A DNA stretch of 64,000 nt from Pandoraea faecigallinarum (GCF_001029105.3 NZ_CP011807.3:4588001-4652000); one strand, 5' to 3'. Counted from the first letter of the stretch, positions 48,901 through 58,577 are shown. Notes: generated by a model from the sequence alone, not told the origin. Numbers and translations are program-made.

Positions 48901-51192
48901 ATGTCCAACGCCTTTCAGGCGCGTCAGCGCCTGCTCGCTTCCGCCTGCGCCTTTGTCGTCGCCGGCAGTTTCGCCTCCCTTCCCGCCCACGCCCAGAGCG
49001 CTCAGTCGACGTCCGATGTCACGCCCGGCGCCTCGCCGCAGGCGTCCGGCCCGGCACAGGCCAATGGCAATGCCGCAGCCGCCGTCACCCTGCCGACCAC
49101 ACAGGTGAACGACAGCGCCGTCGCTTCGCCCATGCAGACGAAGACACTGCCGTCGTACAAGTTCGTCGCGCCGCTGCGCGATACGCCGCGCTCGATCACC
49201 GTCATTCCCGAAGAACTGATCAAGCAGACGAACGCCACGACGTTCGCCGAGGCGCTCAAGACCGTGCCCGGCATCACGTTCCTCGGCGGTGACGCCGCCG
49301 CGAACCCGTCCGCCGACCGTCCCGTCATTCGCGGCTTCGAATCGCGCAACTCGATCTTCGTCGACGGCATGCGCGACTCGGGCGTGCAGAACCGCGAAAC
49401 GTTCGCCATCGAGAACATCAGCATCATCAAAGGCCCCGACTCGGTCTACGCAGGCCGAGGCGCCGTGGGCGGCAGCATCGACATTACGACCAAGACCCCG
49501 CGTCTCGAAGACTTCACCAACGCGAGCCTCGGTCTGGGCACCGACAGCTACAAGCGCCTGACGATGGACGTCAATCGCCAGATCAACGATCAGACCGCCG
49601 TGCGTCTTAACGTGATGGGCCACGACGCCGACCAGGCCGGCCGCAACAACGTGTATAGCAAGCGCTGGGGTGTCGCGCCGTCCGTGGCATTCGGCCTGAA
49701 CAGCCCGACCACGGTCACGGTGAGCTATTACCACCTGAATTCGTACGACATGCCGGACTTCAGCGCACCGTTCCGCGCCGCCGGCGGCACGCCCGACGGC
49801 GGTTTTCAGCGCAACCAGTTTTATGGCCTGAACAATCGCGATTACCGTCGCGGCCAGACGGATACGGGCGAGATCAAGGTCGAACACCGCATCGACGACA
49901 CGTGGAAGATCAAGAACACGACGATGGTCGGTCGCGCCACGCTCGACTACATCGCGACGAACCCGCAATTCCTGAGCACGAACCCGAACATCATCGCGCT
50001 GCAAGCCAAGAGCGGGAAATACGCCACGAACAGCATTGCCAACCAGACGGAACTGACCGGCAAGGCGACCCTGTTCGGCTTCGAACACACGTTGACGGCA
50101 GGCCTCGAATTCAGCAACGAACAAAGCCGCTACGAGGGCTACCTCGTGACGGACAGCGCGGGCAACAACATTCGTTCGACAAACTCCACCGCGCTGTGCG
50201 CCGTTCCGTACAACTGCACGACCATCGGCAACTGGAACCCGGATAATCCATGGACCGGCAGCATCGCGCTCAACGGCGATAAAGGTTTCCCCGGCGCCGC
50301 GACCAACACGCGCACCAACGTCGCGTCGGCCTATCTGTTCGACAGCGTGAAACTCTCCGAGCGTTGGCTCCTGAATGCGGGCGCGCGCTTCGACCGCTTC
50401 GACGTGAACGCCGTGCAAGCCGGGGTACCCGACCAGAAGAATATTTCGAACCTGTTCAGTTTCCAGTTGGGGCTCGTCTATAAGGTGTTGCCGTCGTTGA
50501 GTCTATACGCGTCGTACGGCACCTCGGCCAATCCGCCGGGCTCGAACAGCGGCCTGGGCGGCGGCAACGACCAGATCACGTCGGCCAACAACAACCTCTC
50601 GCCCGAGCGCAGCCGCAACATCGAAGTCGGCGCGAAGTGGGACGTGATCGATCAGCGCCTGTCGCTGAGCGCCGCCCTGTTCCAGACGGATAAGACCAAC
50701 GCGCGCGTGTCCGACGGACTCGGCGGGCAGATCAACGCCGGTAGCCAGCGGGTGCGCGGCGCCGAACTCGGCTGGGCCGGCAGTTTGACGAACCACTGGC
50801 GTGTGTTCGGCGGTTATTCGTATCTGAACGCGCTCACCACCGACGCCGGCCCCGCCGCCGCCCCGGGTTCGAACGGTTTGCCGATGGTGATGGTCCCCAA
50901 GCACAACCTCACGCTGTGGACCGACTATGAAGTCATGCCGAAGCTCACGCTCGGCGCAGGCATGACGCTATCGAGCCTCACGTACGCTTCGGTGACGGCA
51001 ACGACCCGCAAGTGGACACCCGGCTACGCCCGCTTCGACGCGATGGCCACGTACCGCGTGTCGCGCTCGGTCGATCTGCAACTGAACGTGCAGAATATCT
51101 TCGACAAGAAGTATTACTCCAGCGCTTACCCGATCTACGCGACGTGGGCGCCAGGGCGCACCGCCATGCTGACGCTGAACTTCCATCAATGA
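48901..51192 (+). CDS. TonB-dependent siderophore receptor
   Basis: 763 residues. Signal peptide to about residue 30, an Ala/Gln-rich linker, then the plug domain (about 95-235: DTPRSITVIPEELIKQTNATTFAEALKTVPGITFLGGDAAANPSADRPVIRGFESRNSIFVDG type pattern) and a 22-strand barrel ending LQLNVQNIFDKKYYSSAY...MLTLNFHQ. The closest named types that I know are Fiu/FcuA catecholate or hydroxamate receptors. It takes up a ferric siderophore using TonB energy. No biosynthesis genes are nearby, so it probably uses foreign siderophores. Promoter and palindrome suggest iron control. The Shine-Dalgarno is weak. Confidence 0.93.
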   Translation: MSNAFQARQRLLASACAFVVAGSFASLPAHAQSAQSTSDVTPGASPQASGPAQANGNAAAAVTLPTTQVNDSAVASPMQTKTLPSYKFVAPLRDTPRSITVIPEELIKQTNATTFAEALKTVPGITFLGGDAAANPSADRPVIRGFESRNSIFVDGMRDSGVQNRETFAIENISIIKGPDSVYAGRGAVGGSIDITTKTPRLEDFTNASLGLGTDSYKRLTMDVNRQINDQTAVRLNVMGHDADQAGRNNVYSKRWGVAPSVAFGLNSPTTVTVSYYHLNSYDMPDFSAPFRAAGGTPDGGFQRNQFYGLNNRDYRRGQTDTGEIKVEHRIDDTWKIKNTTMVGRATLDYIATNPQFLSTNPNIIALQAKSGKYATNSIANQTELTGKATLFGFEHTLTAGLEFSNEQSRYEGYLVTDSAGNNIRSTNSTALCAVPYNCTTIGNWNPDNPWTGSIALNGDKGFPGAATNTRTNVASAYLFDSVKLSERWLLNAGARFDRFDVNAVQAGVPDQKNISNLFSFQLGLVYKVLPSLSLYASYGTSANPPGSNSGLGGGNDQITSANNNLSPERSRNIEVGAKWDVIDQRLSLSAALFQTDKTNARVSDGLGGQINAGSQRVRGAELGWAGSLTNHWRVFGGYSYLNALTTDAGPAAAPGSNGLPMVMVPKHNLTLWTDYEVMPKLTLGAGMTLSSLTYASVTATTRKWTPGYARFDAMATYRVSRSVDLQLNVQNIFDKKYYSSAYPIYATWAPGRTAMLTLNFHQ

Positions 51193-51223
51193 TCGTGCAT
51201 CGGTAAGTGTTGCCGTCGGACAC

Positions 51224-51258
51224 GGGAAAGGGGATCCGGTCATCGCGACCGGGTTCCC
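51224..51258 (+). terminator. Possible terminator after the TonB receptor
   Basis: GGGGATCCGGTC pairs imperfectly with GACCGGGTTCCC around a short loop (ATCGC); the T-run that follows is weak (CTTCGCATTT). The remaining sequence to 51477 holds nothing that I recognise. Confidence 0.4.
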
Positions 51259-51477
51259 TTCGCATTTCGGGAACGATGGCCGACGCGTCCTCAACCAGTA
51301 CAGCGAAGCCTGATTTCAAACGGCCGATTCACCCCCTTCGCCAAGTTGTGTGGCCGCGATCTGCGTGCCATGATGGCGCCGCGCCGCACGACGCATGCCA
51401 TTCCGGCATCTCTGCCGCATCACCATAATCAGAAGACGTTCGTCACAACGTAGTTTGCCTGTTCGTTCGGGGGTTCG

Positions 51478-52620
51478 ATGGCAAATCGGGGAATCACTGC
51501 TGCCGCGCGTGCGATCACCGCGCGCTCGTTCGTTATCGTCATGGCCGCCGTGGCCGTCACCGCACTCGCGGGATGCTCGGCCACGCAATTCCGCAAAAAA
51601 GATACGCTGCAAGACGCCGCCAATGGATTCGACGGCGCGGTAAAAGCATCCGCCAACGCGCTGGACGTCGAGATGAAGTCACGGGCGCGCGTAAGGCGGG
51701 CGGAGGCCATCGAAAATTACGTCCGCACCTTCAGAGGCAACCCGCGACCCGACGAGGACATCGCGGCCGGCGATGTCCTCGGCTCCTTCGCCCGTTTCGT
51801 GTGCGCCGGGTCGGACAGCTTTGTCAGGGAACGCGCGGCGATGGCCTATTCCAACGCCTATTCGAGCGGGCTGAAGGATGTGCTTGCCGAGGGCGACGAT
51901 TCGATAGGCGGCCAATGGACGCGGCTTCAGGCGTTGCGAAAACCGATCAAGGTGCCTGGCGTCGCGGACGACACACCGCCGCAGGAAGCCGTGCTGGCCT
52001 GTGCGATTGCGCTTGAGGAGCAACTCTCCAAGTGGCATGGACGCGCCACCACCGACGCCAGCCGGGAGACGCTTGTTGCGGCCGTGCCGGCCGCCATTGC
52101 GGCATACAAGGCCATCGTTGCGTTGGTTCAGACCGGACTCACGGCGTACAACGATATGGAGGCGAAACAACGCTTCGCCGACTACGTGAACCGCTTCCAT
52201 GCCGATTTCACGAAGGTGATGGATCGCGACTTTGCCGCGTCGGATATCGAAAGGGCATGGACGACACGGCAGATCGTCTCGTTGCAGCGACCGCTGGCCA
52301 CGTTTCGCAAGCTTCTGATCACGCCGGCCGGCATCTCGAACGACAACGACGATATCCGGATTCGGGAACTCGGCATGCAGGCCAACGAGCAACTGGCCGA
52401 GTACGATGCGCTGCACGCGAGCCAGTCTCCCGTGCAGTTGCGCGAAAAACTGGTGGCAGCGGAAGATCAGCTCTTCAAGCTGGTGAACGACAAACACGTG
52501 TCGATCTCCGAGTTGATCGCGTTCTTCAACGAGTTGAAAGACGATTTCAACAAGGCCAAGGGCCAATATGAAGCCGCCGACGCCGCTGTGCGCGCGGTTC
52601 CCGGGGCGTGGCAGCAATGA
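51478..52620 (+). CDS. Unrecognised lipoprotein, translationally coupled to a protease
   Basis: 380 residues. N-terminal signal with lipobox LAGC (Cys near residue 33), then a mostly helical, charged protein with no motif that I can name. Features: a helix with RARVRRAEAIENYVRTF, a pair of Cys (FVCAGSD and VLACAIALEEQL) that might form a disulfide, an Ala-rich apolar helix VAAVPAAIAAYKAIVALVQTGLTAYNDM and a C-terminal coiled coil (LREKLVAAEDQLFKLVNDKH through FNKAKGQYEAADAAV). The stop overlaps the start of the protease gene (ATGA), so the two are made together. It may anchor, activate or be cleaved by the protease; this is inference. Shine-Dalgarno poor. Confidence 0.85.
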   Translation: MANRGITAAARAITARSFVIVMAAVAVTALAGCSATQFRKKDTLQDAANGFDGAVKASANALDVEMKSRARVRRAEAIENYVRTFRGNPRPDEDIAAGDVLGSFARFVCAGSDSFVRERAAMAYSNAYSSGLKDVLAEGDDSIGGQWTRLQALRKPIKVPGVADDTPPQEAVLACAIALEEQLSKWHGRATTDASRETLVAAVPAAIAAYKAIVALVQTGLTAYNDMEAKQRFADYVNRFHADFTKVMDRDFAASDIERAWTTRQIVSLQRPLATFRKLLITPAGISNDNDDIRIRELGMQANEQLAEYDALHASQSPVQLREKLVAAEDQLFKLVNDKHVSISELIAFFNELKDDFNKAKGQYEAADAAVRAVPGAWQQ

Positions 52621-53912
52621 AGCGGCTCGCACTGAGGATCGCGGCCGCCGTGCTGACTTCCGGCTCCGCCGCCAACGCTTTCGCCCAATGGCAGGCACCG
52701 CCTGCGCCCGAGCGGCCCGCGCCCACGGTCATCCCCACGATTTCGGTGAAACCGGTGGTGACCGAAGTCCCCACCGTGCCGCCTGCCGTCGCCACCCAGG
52801 TCGTGCAGGAAGCAAGATCGTCGGACGTGAGAGAGGCCTTGAAGCAGCAGGACCTGTCGTTGAAGAAGGAGCAGGCAGCGCTGCTGCGCGCGCCTCAGAC
52901 ACCGTTGATCGCCGCCAAAGTCGACGGTATCGCCAAGGCACGCATGAACATCGCCTCGGCGAACAATCTGCTGATCGGCGGCGCGCCAGATGCCGAGGAA
53001 GTGCTGACGGACCAGCTGGAAACCATTCTGGCGATCATGCGGCCGGTCTACGGATTCTGCTCGGGCGCCCCGTGGGTCGACGAACAGACCGTCGGCTGGG
53101 CGACGTGGCGGGATGCCGTGCGTCCGATTTCCAGCCGTATCGCGGCCGTCGCCCGAAGTGTCGGCGTGATATTCATGTATGACGATGCGCAGTCCACCAT
53201 CGCCAGGGTCGGCGCGACCGTCTTCGTTGTCGGCAAGTCGCACGTCGTCACCAATCGCCACGTACTCAAGGACTACGCCTATCGCGATAGCTCCGGCAAG
53301 TGGGTCATGAACGACGACAAGCAGATTCTCTCCGTGTCGTTCCCCTACGAATACCGGAAATGCGATGCCCGCACCACGCCGCGCGACGTTCGGATCATCG
53401 GCATCGAAAGTGTGGGCGACGCCGACGACGACACTGCCGATTTCGCGATTTTGCGGACCGAGGACAACGCATTGCCGCCACCGCCGCCGCTGGCCGATGT
53501 CTACGATCTCGACGACGGTGCCAGAGTGGCTGTCATCGGCTATCCGGCCCGGCCGGTCAACTGCGAAGCCAAGCTCAGGCCCGGCGAAGAATGCGCGAAC
53601 CTGACCGACCCCCAGATCGATGCGCTGTTCGCGTTGCCGAACCATTCCACCACGTTTCCGGCAGAGCGCTTCGCCCCGGGGTTCACGATACCGAGTCCCA
53701 AACTGGACGACATGCTGTTCACCTACGACTCGTCAACCTGGAAGGGCAATTCTGGCTCGCCCGTCATTCGCCTGTCGGACGGCAAGATCGTCGGCCTGCA
53801 TTCCGGCGGGAAAAGCCGAAACAAGGGCAAGCAAATGGAGGGGATTTACAACAACGGCATCAAGATCGAACGGGTGCGAAAGGCGCTTGCGGACGCGGGC
53901 ATCACACAGTGA
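52617..53912 (+). CDS. Secreted trypsin-like serine protease with an unassigned N-terminal domain
   Basis: 431 residues from ATG 52617, inside the stop of the preceding gene. Signal peptide cleaved near ANAFAQ (about 24), a Pro-rich linker (27-60), a helical region (about 60-185) without an identified domain, then the chymotrypsin fold: His 215 in VVTNRHVLKD, Asp 275 in DTADFAILR, Ser 379 in WKGNSGSPVI. Cys 249, 316 and 326 could form disulfides. No PDZ domain, unlike DegP. Role unknown; coexpression with the lipoprotein suggests a periplasmic or surface complex. An 11-bp tandem array begins at its last codons. Confidence 0.87.
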   Translation: MKRLALRIAAAVLTSGSAANAFAQWQAPPAPERPAPTVIPTISVKPVVTEVPTVPPAVATQVVQEARSSDVREALKQQDLSLKKEQAALLRAPQTPLIAAKVDGIAKARMNIASANNLLIGGAPDAEEVLTDQLETILAIMRPVYGFCSGAPWVDEQTVGWATWRDAVRPISSRIAAVARSVGVIFMYDDAQSTIARVGATVFVVGKSHVVTNRHVLKDYAYRDSSGKWVMNDDKQILSVSFPYEYRKCDARTTPRDVRIIGIESVGDADDDTADFAILRTEDNALPPPPPLADVYDLDDGARVAVIGYPARPVNCEAKLRPGEECANLTDPQIDALFALPNHSTTFPAERFAPGFTIPSPKLDDMLFTYDSSTWKGNSGSPVIRLSDGKIVGLHSGGKSRNKGKQMEGIYNNGIKIERVRKALADAGITQ

Positions 53913-53972
53913 CCCCGCAGTGGCCGCTCAGTGGCCGCTCAGTGATCGCGCAGTGATCGTGCAATGAGCGCG
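53907..53972. repeat. Six-unit 11-bp tandem array between convergent genes
   Basis: Units: CAGTGACCCCG, CAGTGGCCGCT (twice), CAGTGATCGCG, CAGTGATCGTG, CAATGAGCGCG. It starts within the protease stop codon region and ends two bases before the pirin stop, so it fills the entire gap. Confidence 0.85.
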
Positions 53973-53973
53973 A

Positions 53974-54906
53974 TTACCCTGCCTCGTTGCAGTCCGGCAC
54001 CAGCGCGCCCATCGATCCTTGCTGATAGCGACGTGTGAGGGCGACGAGATCGCCTTCGTCGCGTGCGGCGAAGTTGCCTCGATAGACCACGGCGCCGCCG
54101 AGCGGCTCACCGCCCGTCAGCATCAGGCGGGCGCCCTGGCGTCCGGCCAGTTGCCAAACGCCCGGCGGCAGCAACAACGCTTGCGCCCCGGCGCCTTCCG
54201 CACGTAGTACGTGACCGGGGGCGTGACCGCCGGCGTGAGCGGCGAGCGCGGCTTCGCCTTGCGCAATCAGCGCGACCCAGCGACGTCCGTCGCACGGAAT
54301 TTCCAGCGTAGGCAGCGCATCCGCCAGCCAGTCGAGTTGCAGCAACGTGGTGCGGCCGCCGTCTGCGCGCGCCACCCGGCGCCCGGCCCACTCACCGCAG
54401 ACCAGCGTCAGGTCGACATCACCTTCGCGCCAGCGCGGCATCGCCTCGGCACGCACGACCGTTTGCGACGGCGCGCCGTGCGGATGGTGCCCGGCACGAT
54501 TGACGACCATGCGCACGCCGCGCACCGCTGCGCGAGCGTTCTCGGGCGTGTCCTCATGCACTGTGCCGCAATGGGTTTCGAGCCACAGCAGATCGCCGGG
54601 ATTCACCCGATCTTGGCCACCGTGCGCATGCCGGCAACGCAACGATGTCGTCGATTCGGGAAACAGATACGTCGCCACCACACATCCGGCATGCGGATGC
54701 GGCGGGATACAGGCGCCCTGACGACGGAAGACGTCGATCGACAGAAACGGATCCGTCTGTTCGACCTGATCGAAAACGCCCGCCCCCGCCGCGGCCGCAC
54801 ATCGACCGGGACGGGAGACGGGAAGCACGCGCGGGATGGCCGGCGCCTCGGCATGGGCGGCCTGGCGTCTTGCCGGGCGCGGATGCAGCGGTGTCGAGTT
54901 GGCCAT
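53974..54906 (-). CDS. Pirin-family protein
   Basis: 310 residues. Bicupin with the pirin metal site: HPHAGCVVATYLFPES (two His) and, later, WLETHCGTVHEDTPE (His and Glu). Cupin strands continue with LMLTGGEPLGGAVVYRGNFAARDEGDLVALTRRYQQGSMG, similar to the usual pirin ending. Bacterial pirins include quercetin 2,3-dioxygenases and regulators of metabolism; function here is not settled. It lies 46 bases downstream of azoR on the same strand, so the two form an operon, probably under the divergent LysR regulator. Confidence 0.85.
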   Translation of the reverse strand: MANSTPLHPRPARRQAAHAEAPAIPRVLPVSRPGRCAAAAGAGVFDQVEQTDPFLSIDVFRRQGACIPPHPHAGCVVATYLFPESTTSLRCRHAHGGQDRVNPGDLLWLETHCGTVHEDTPENARAAVRGVRMVVNRAGHHPHGAPSQTVVRAEAMPRWREGDVDLTLVCGEWAGRRVARADGGRTTLLQLDWLADALPTLEIPCDGRRWVALIAQGEAALAAHAGGHAPGHVLRAEGAGAQALLLPPGVWQLAGRQGARLMLTGGEPLGGAVVYRGNFAARDEGDLVALTRRYQQGSMGALVPDCNEAG

Positions 54907-54952
54907 GGGGGACCCGGCGCGTGCGGGAGACTGCTCAGTGCCGCGCGACGGC

Positions 54953-55552
54953 TTAGAGCGCGGCGATGGCTTCGCGGGCGCCGGCGAAGGCGGCCGCCGC
55001 CGATTCCGGACCGCGCGCCAGACCTTCGGCGAAGATGAACGTCACGTCCGTCATGCCGAGGAAGCCGAGAATCGACTTGAGGTACGGGGTCTGGCTGTCG
55101 GCCGGCGTGTCCTTGTAGTTGCCGCCGCGGGCGAACGCCACGATCACCTTCTTGCCCTGGATCAGGCCTTCCACGCTGCCATCTTCACGGTAACGGAAGG
55201 TGACGCGGGCACGGGCGATCCAGTCGAAGTACGACTTGAGCTGCGTCGGCACCTGGAAGTTATACAGCGGCACGCCGAATACGACGTAGTCGGCCGCCTG
55301 AATTTCGGCGATCAGCGCGTCGCTGCGGGCGATGATGGCCTTCTGCGCGTCGGTGCGCTGCTCTTCCGGCGTGAAAAAGGCGCCGATCACGGCTTCGTCG
55401 AGATGCGGCACACCGTCGGTCAGCAGATCGCGCACGACGACCTTGGCGCCGGCGTTCCTGGCAACGAGTTGAGCGACCGCTTCATTGGCGAGCGTGGTCG
55501 AGTTCGCACCTTGCGAACGGGCGGCGGAATTGATTTGCAGAATGGTGGTCAT
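54953..55552 (-). CDS. azoR: FMN-dependent NADH:quinone/azo reductase
   Basis: 199 residues, family length. Flavodoxin-like fold: [29 protein letters not shown] (phosphate loop region), [32 protein letters not shown] and [13 protein letters not shown] with [17 protein letters not shown]. AzoR enzymes reduce quinones and azo dyes with two-electron chemistry and protect against thiol-reactive quinones. First gene of the azoR-pirin operon, divergent from a LysR gene with a perfect palindrome between them. Confidence 0.95.
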   Translation of the reverse strand: MTTILQINSAARSQGANSTTLANEAVAQLVARNAGAKVVVRDLLTDGVPHLDEAVIGAFFTPEEQRTDAQKAIIARSDALIAEIQAADYVVFGVPLYNFQVPTQLKSYFDWIARARVTFRYREDGSVEGLIQGKKVIVAFARGGNYKDTPADSQTPYLKSILGFLGMTDVTFIFAEGLARGPESAAAAFAGAREAIAAL

Positions 55553-55703
55553 TTCACTGGCTCCAGAGCCGGGGTAGTTCCCGAAGGGTTCGAAAATCCG
55601 TTCGCGCCTGGCCCCCGTCTCGGGTCTGCCGTGAATTGCGCGTCGGCTTGGGATGAATTCTAGTTACCCCCAAAAATGAAACAAGCCGGTAAAATCGAAT
55701 TGT

Positions 55704-55723
55704 TTGTTCCCATTTTGGAACAA
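55704..55723. promoter_or_regulatory. LysR operator between azoR and the LysR gene
   Basis: Perfect inverted repeat TTGTTCC (55704-55710), six-base centre, GGAACAA (55717-55723). Location and symmetry suit a LysR-type dimer binding site controlling both directions. Confidence 0.65.
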
Positions 55724-55773
55724 TGCCCATTGACGGCAATTTTGCTGAATGACGCGTCACCGAGGAGCGCGCG

Positions 55774-56712
55774 ATGATTGACGACCTGAACGACATGCTG
55801 ATCTTCGCGGAAGTCGTGCGCTCCGGCAGCATCACGCGGGCGGGCGAACGTCTCGATTTGCCCAAGGCCACGGTCAGCCGGCGTCTGTCGCGACTGGAGT
55901 CGCGCCTCGGGACCAGACTGCTGCACAAGACGACACGGCGCCTGGAACTGACGGAAGTCGGCGAGGCGTATTACGAGCGTTGCCTGCCGATTCTCGAAGA
56001 GGTGGAAGAGACGCGGGATTTCGCGTCGCAGATGTCGAGCAAGCCCCGTGGCCGCCTGCGCATCACCGCGCCTGCCGACTTCGCCGCGCAATGGCTCGCC
56101 GTGCCGCTCGCGACCTTCTGTGCGGCTTATCCCGAAATCACCGTCGATGTCGATCTGAGTTCGCGTCAGGTCGATCTGATCGCCGAGCGCGTGGACGTCG
56201 CCATTCGCGCCGGCCAACTCTCCGATTCCACCCTGGTGGCGCGTCCGCTGCTCGTACTCACGCGCAGTCTCTACGCGAGTCCGCTTTATCTGAGTGCCAC
56301 GGGCCTGCCCGCCGCGCCGGACGAGCTGGCAGATCATCGCTTCGTGATCCTGCAAGGCGCGCGGCGTCTGTTCAATTCCGACACGTTGCACAAGGGCCGT
56401 CAGCGCATGGACATCACCATGCACGGCGCGATTCAGGTCAACAGCATGGGAATGGTCAAGGAAATGGCGTTGGCGGGCAGCGGTATCGCTGCGCTCACCG
56501 ACATTCTGGCGGAGGATGCCCTGCGTTCGGGCCGTCTGGTGAAGGTGCTGCCGGACTGGTCGCTACCCGCGAGTCCGGTGCATCTGGTCACGCCATCGCG
56601 ACGTTTCCTGCCGCGCAAGACGCAGGCCTTCATCGAGCATATGCTCGCGGTCGCACGCACTTGCCCCGAGGAAAATCGCGACCCGTCGGTGCCCGGTCCC
56701 GCACAGGGCTAG
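55774..56712 (+). CDS. LysR-family transcriptional regulator
   Basis: 312 residues. N-terminal winged helix-turn-helix (MIDDLNDMLIFAEVVRSGSITRAGERLDLPKATVSRRLSRLESRLGTRLLHKTTRRLELTEVGEAYYER pattern, residues 1-70), linker helix, and a two-lobed effector domain (about 90-300) with PLATFCAAYPEITVDVDLSSRQVDLI. GAGGAG is well spaced before ATG 55774. Its position suggests that it controls azoR-pirin through the palindrome, probably in response to quinones or electrophiles as in QhnR/YhcZ-type pairs; the effector is inference. Confidence 0.94.
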   Translation: MIDDLNDMLIFAEVVRSGSITRAGERLDLPKATVSRRLSRLESRLGTRLLHKTTRRLELTEVGEAYYERCLPILEEVEETRDFASQMSSKPRGRLRITAPADFAAQWLAVPLATFCAAYPEITVDVDLSSRQVDLIAERVDVAIRAGQLSDSTLVARPLLVLTRSLYASPLYLSATGLPAAPDELADHRFVILQGARRLFNSDTLHKGRQRMDITMHGAIQVNSMGMVKEMALAGSGIAALTDILAEDALRSGRLVKVLPDWSLPASPVHLVTPSRRFLPRKTQAFIEHMLAVARTCPEENRDPSVPGPAQG

Positions 56713-56759
56713 CTGCCTCGCGCAAGGCCCTTACCTTACCTCACCGCACCGTCGGACGA

Positions 56760-58577
56760 TCAGTCCGCTGCCAGCCACTTCTCGCGACGCTGTGCCGCGC
56801 CGCGATCGCGTGTCTCGGCGATACGGTATTGCGAGATTTCGGGGGCATCGAGCGTGAGCGTGGTCTCGCGCAACTCGTCGCGGCGGAAAGCATGCACCGT
56901 CACCTTGTCGCCCGTGCGGTAGCGCTCCAGCAGCTTGTCGAGATTGCCCGAAGTCACACGCAGGCCGTCGATGGCGACGAGCGAGTCGCCCGCCGAGAGA
57001 CCGGCGGCCTGTGCCGCACCGCCATCGAACACCTGGGCGAGCGTCACGTCGTCACCGCGCTTGCCGGTCTTCGCACCGATGGACGGACGACCGTTCTCCG
57101 GCGTCACCGGCGCAAGCGTAAGCCCCATGCGCTCAAGCAGCGATGCCAGCGGCAGGTCGCGCGTGCCGTTGATGGCGGTCGCGAAGAAATCGGACAGATC
57201 GAGGCCCGAGACTGCTTCGAAGAACGGCTGCACGGCGTCTTCCTCGATCCCCACGGGCGAGCCGCGATAGAAGTCGCGGCCGTAACGCTGCCACAGCGCG
57301 CGCATGATATCGTCCAGCGACTTCTGTCCGCGCGTCTGCGCGCGAATCGTCAGATCCAGGGCGAGCGCGACGAGCGAGCCCTTCGTGTAATAGCTCACGA
57401 TGGCGTTCGGTGCGTTTTCGTCCTGACGGTAATACTTCGTCCAGGCGTCGAACGAACTTTCGGCAACGGTCTGCTTGAGACGCCCGCTGCCGCGCAGCAC
57501 GTTCGCGACCGTCTTCGCCACGAGTTCGTAATACGCCGGCGGTGCGATCACGCCGCTGCGCACGAGCATCAGATCGTCGTAGTAGGACGTGAAGCCTTCG
57601 AACAACCACAGCAGCCGCGTATAGTTCTCCCGATCGAGCGCGTATGGCGCAAACGCAGCCGGTTTGATGCGCTTGACGTTCCACGTGTGGAAGTACTCGT
57701 GACTGACCAGACCGAGGAAGCCGCGATAAGCGTCGCTCATGCGGGCCTGTCCTTGCACCGGCAGGTCGTGACGGCTGGCGAGCAGCGCGGTCGAGGCACG
57801 ATGTTCCAGCCCTCCGTAGCCATCGCCGACCGTCATGAGCAGGAAAACGTAACGCGACATCGGCACACGCGAGCGCGAGCTTGCGCCCGGCTCGAACAGA
57901 CGAATCTGCGCCTCGCAGATCTTCTTCATGTCGCGCAGCAAGCGGTCCAGATCGAGGTTGGGCACGGGCCCCGTGATCGCCACTTCGTGTGTCACACCGC
58001 AGGCCTTGAACGTGCCGTGCACGAACGTTCCCATTTCGACCGGCGAGTCGATCAATTCGTCGTAGTCCACCGCGAGGTAGCGGCCGAAGTCCAGCGCCGC
58101 CGTGCCTTCGGCCAGTTCGAGTGCCGTTGCCACACGCCACGACCTGAACGCCGCACCGCGCGGGCGCAGCACGTCCACTTCGCACGGTGCGTGCTCCTGC
58201 CCCTGCACGCGCAGAAACACGCTCGTGCCGTTGAAGAAGCCGTGCGTGTCGTCCAGATGCGCCGCGCGCACCGACAGATCCCACGCGTACACTTCGTACG
58301 TCACGATCAACGTGCCCTTGCACGGCGCGGCCTGCCACGTGTGCTTGTCGAGCTTGTCGAGCGCGATCCTGCGGCCTCGGCACGTCGCACCGATCGTCAC
58401 GATGTTGCGCGCGAACTCGCGCACCATATAGCTGCCCGGAATCCATGCGGGCAGCGTGAAGCGCTGGCCCTCGGGCGCAGGATTCGAGACCGTGACGCTC
58501 ACTTCGAACAGATGGGCGGCGGGCGACTTCGGAACGATGGCATACCGGATGGCAGCTTGAGCGGACATGGCTTTCAT
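56760..58577 (-). CDS. M61 family metallopeptidase (glycyl aminopeptidase type) with PDZ domain
   Basis: 605 residues; first ATG 58577 or, three codons later, 58568. N-terminal beta-rich domain (about 10-180), the gluzincin catalytic domain with LVSHEYFHTWNVKRIKP (HExxH) and third ligand Glu in LLWLFEGFTSYYDD, and a C-terminal PDZ domain (about 490-580: LAQVFDGGAAQAAGLSAGDSLVAIDGLRV). Family members cleave N-terminal Gly or Ala from peptides. No signal peptide. Last gene in the ubiH-like, dsbC, M61 run on the minus strand (49-base gap to dsbC). Confidence 0.93.
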   Translation of the reverse strand: MKAMSAQAAIRYAIVPKSPAAHLFEVSVTVSNPAPEGQRFTLPAWIPGSYMVREFARNIVTIGATCRGRRIALDKLDKHTWQAAPCKGTLIVTYEVYAWDLSVRAAHLDDTHGFFNGTSVFLRVQGQEHAPCEVDVLRPRGAAFRSWRVATALELAEGTAALDFGRYLAVDYDELIDSPVEMGTFVHGTFKACGVTHEVAITGPVPNLDLDRLLRDMKKICEAQIRLFEPGASSRSRVPMSRYVFLLMTVGDGYGGLEHRASTALLASRHDLPVQGQARMSDAYRGFLGLVSHEYFHTWNVKRIKPAAFAPYALDRENYTRLLWLFEGFTSYYDDLMLVRSGVIAPPAYYELVAKTVANVLRGSGRLKQTVAESSFDAWTKYYRQDENAPNAIVSYYTKGSLVALALDLTIRAQTRGQKSLDDIMRALWQRYGRDFYRGSPVGIEEDAVQPFFEAVSGLDLSDFFATAINGTRDLPLASLLERMGLTLAPVTPENGRPSIGAKTGKRGDDVTLAQVFDGGAAQAAGLSAGDSLVAIDGLRVTSGNLDKLLERYRTGDKVTVHAFRRDELRETTLTLDAPEISQYRIAETRDRGAAQRREKWLAAD

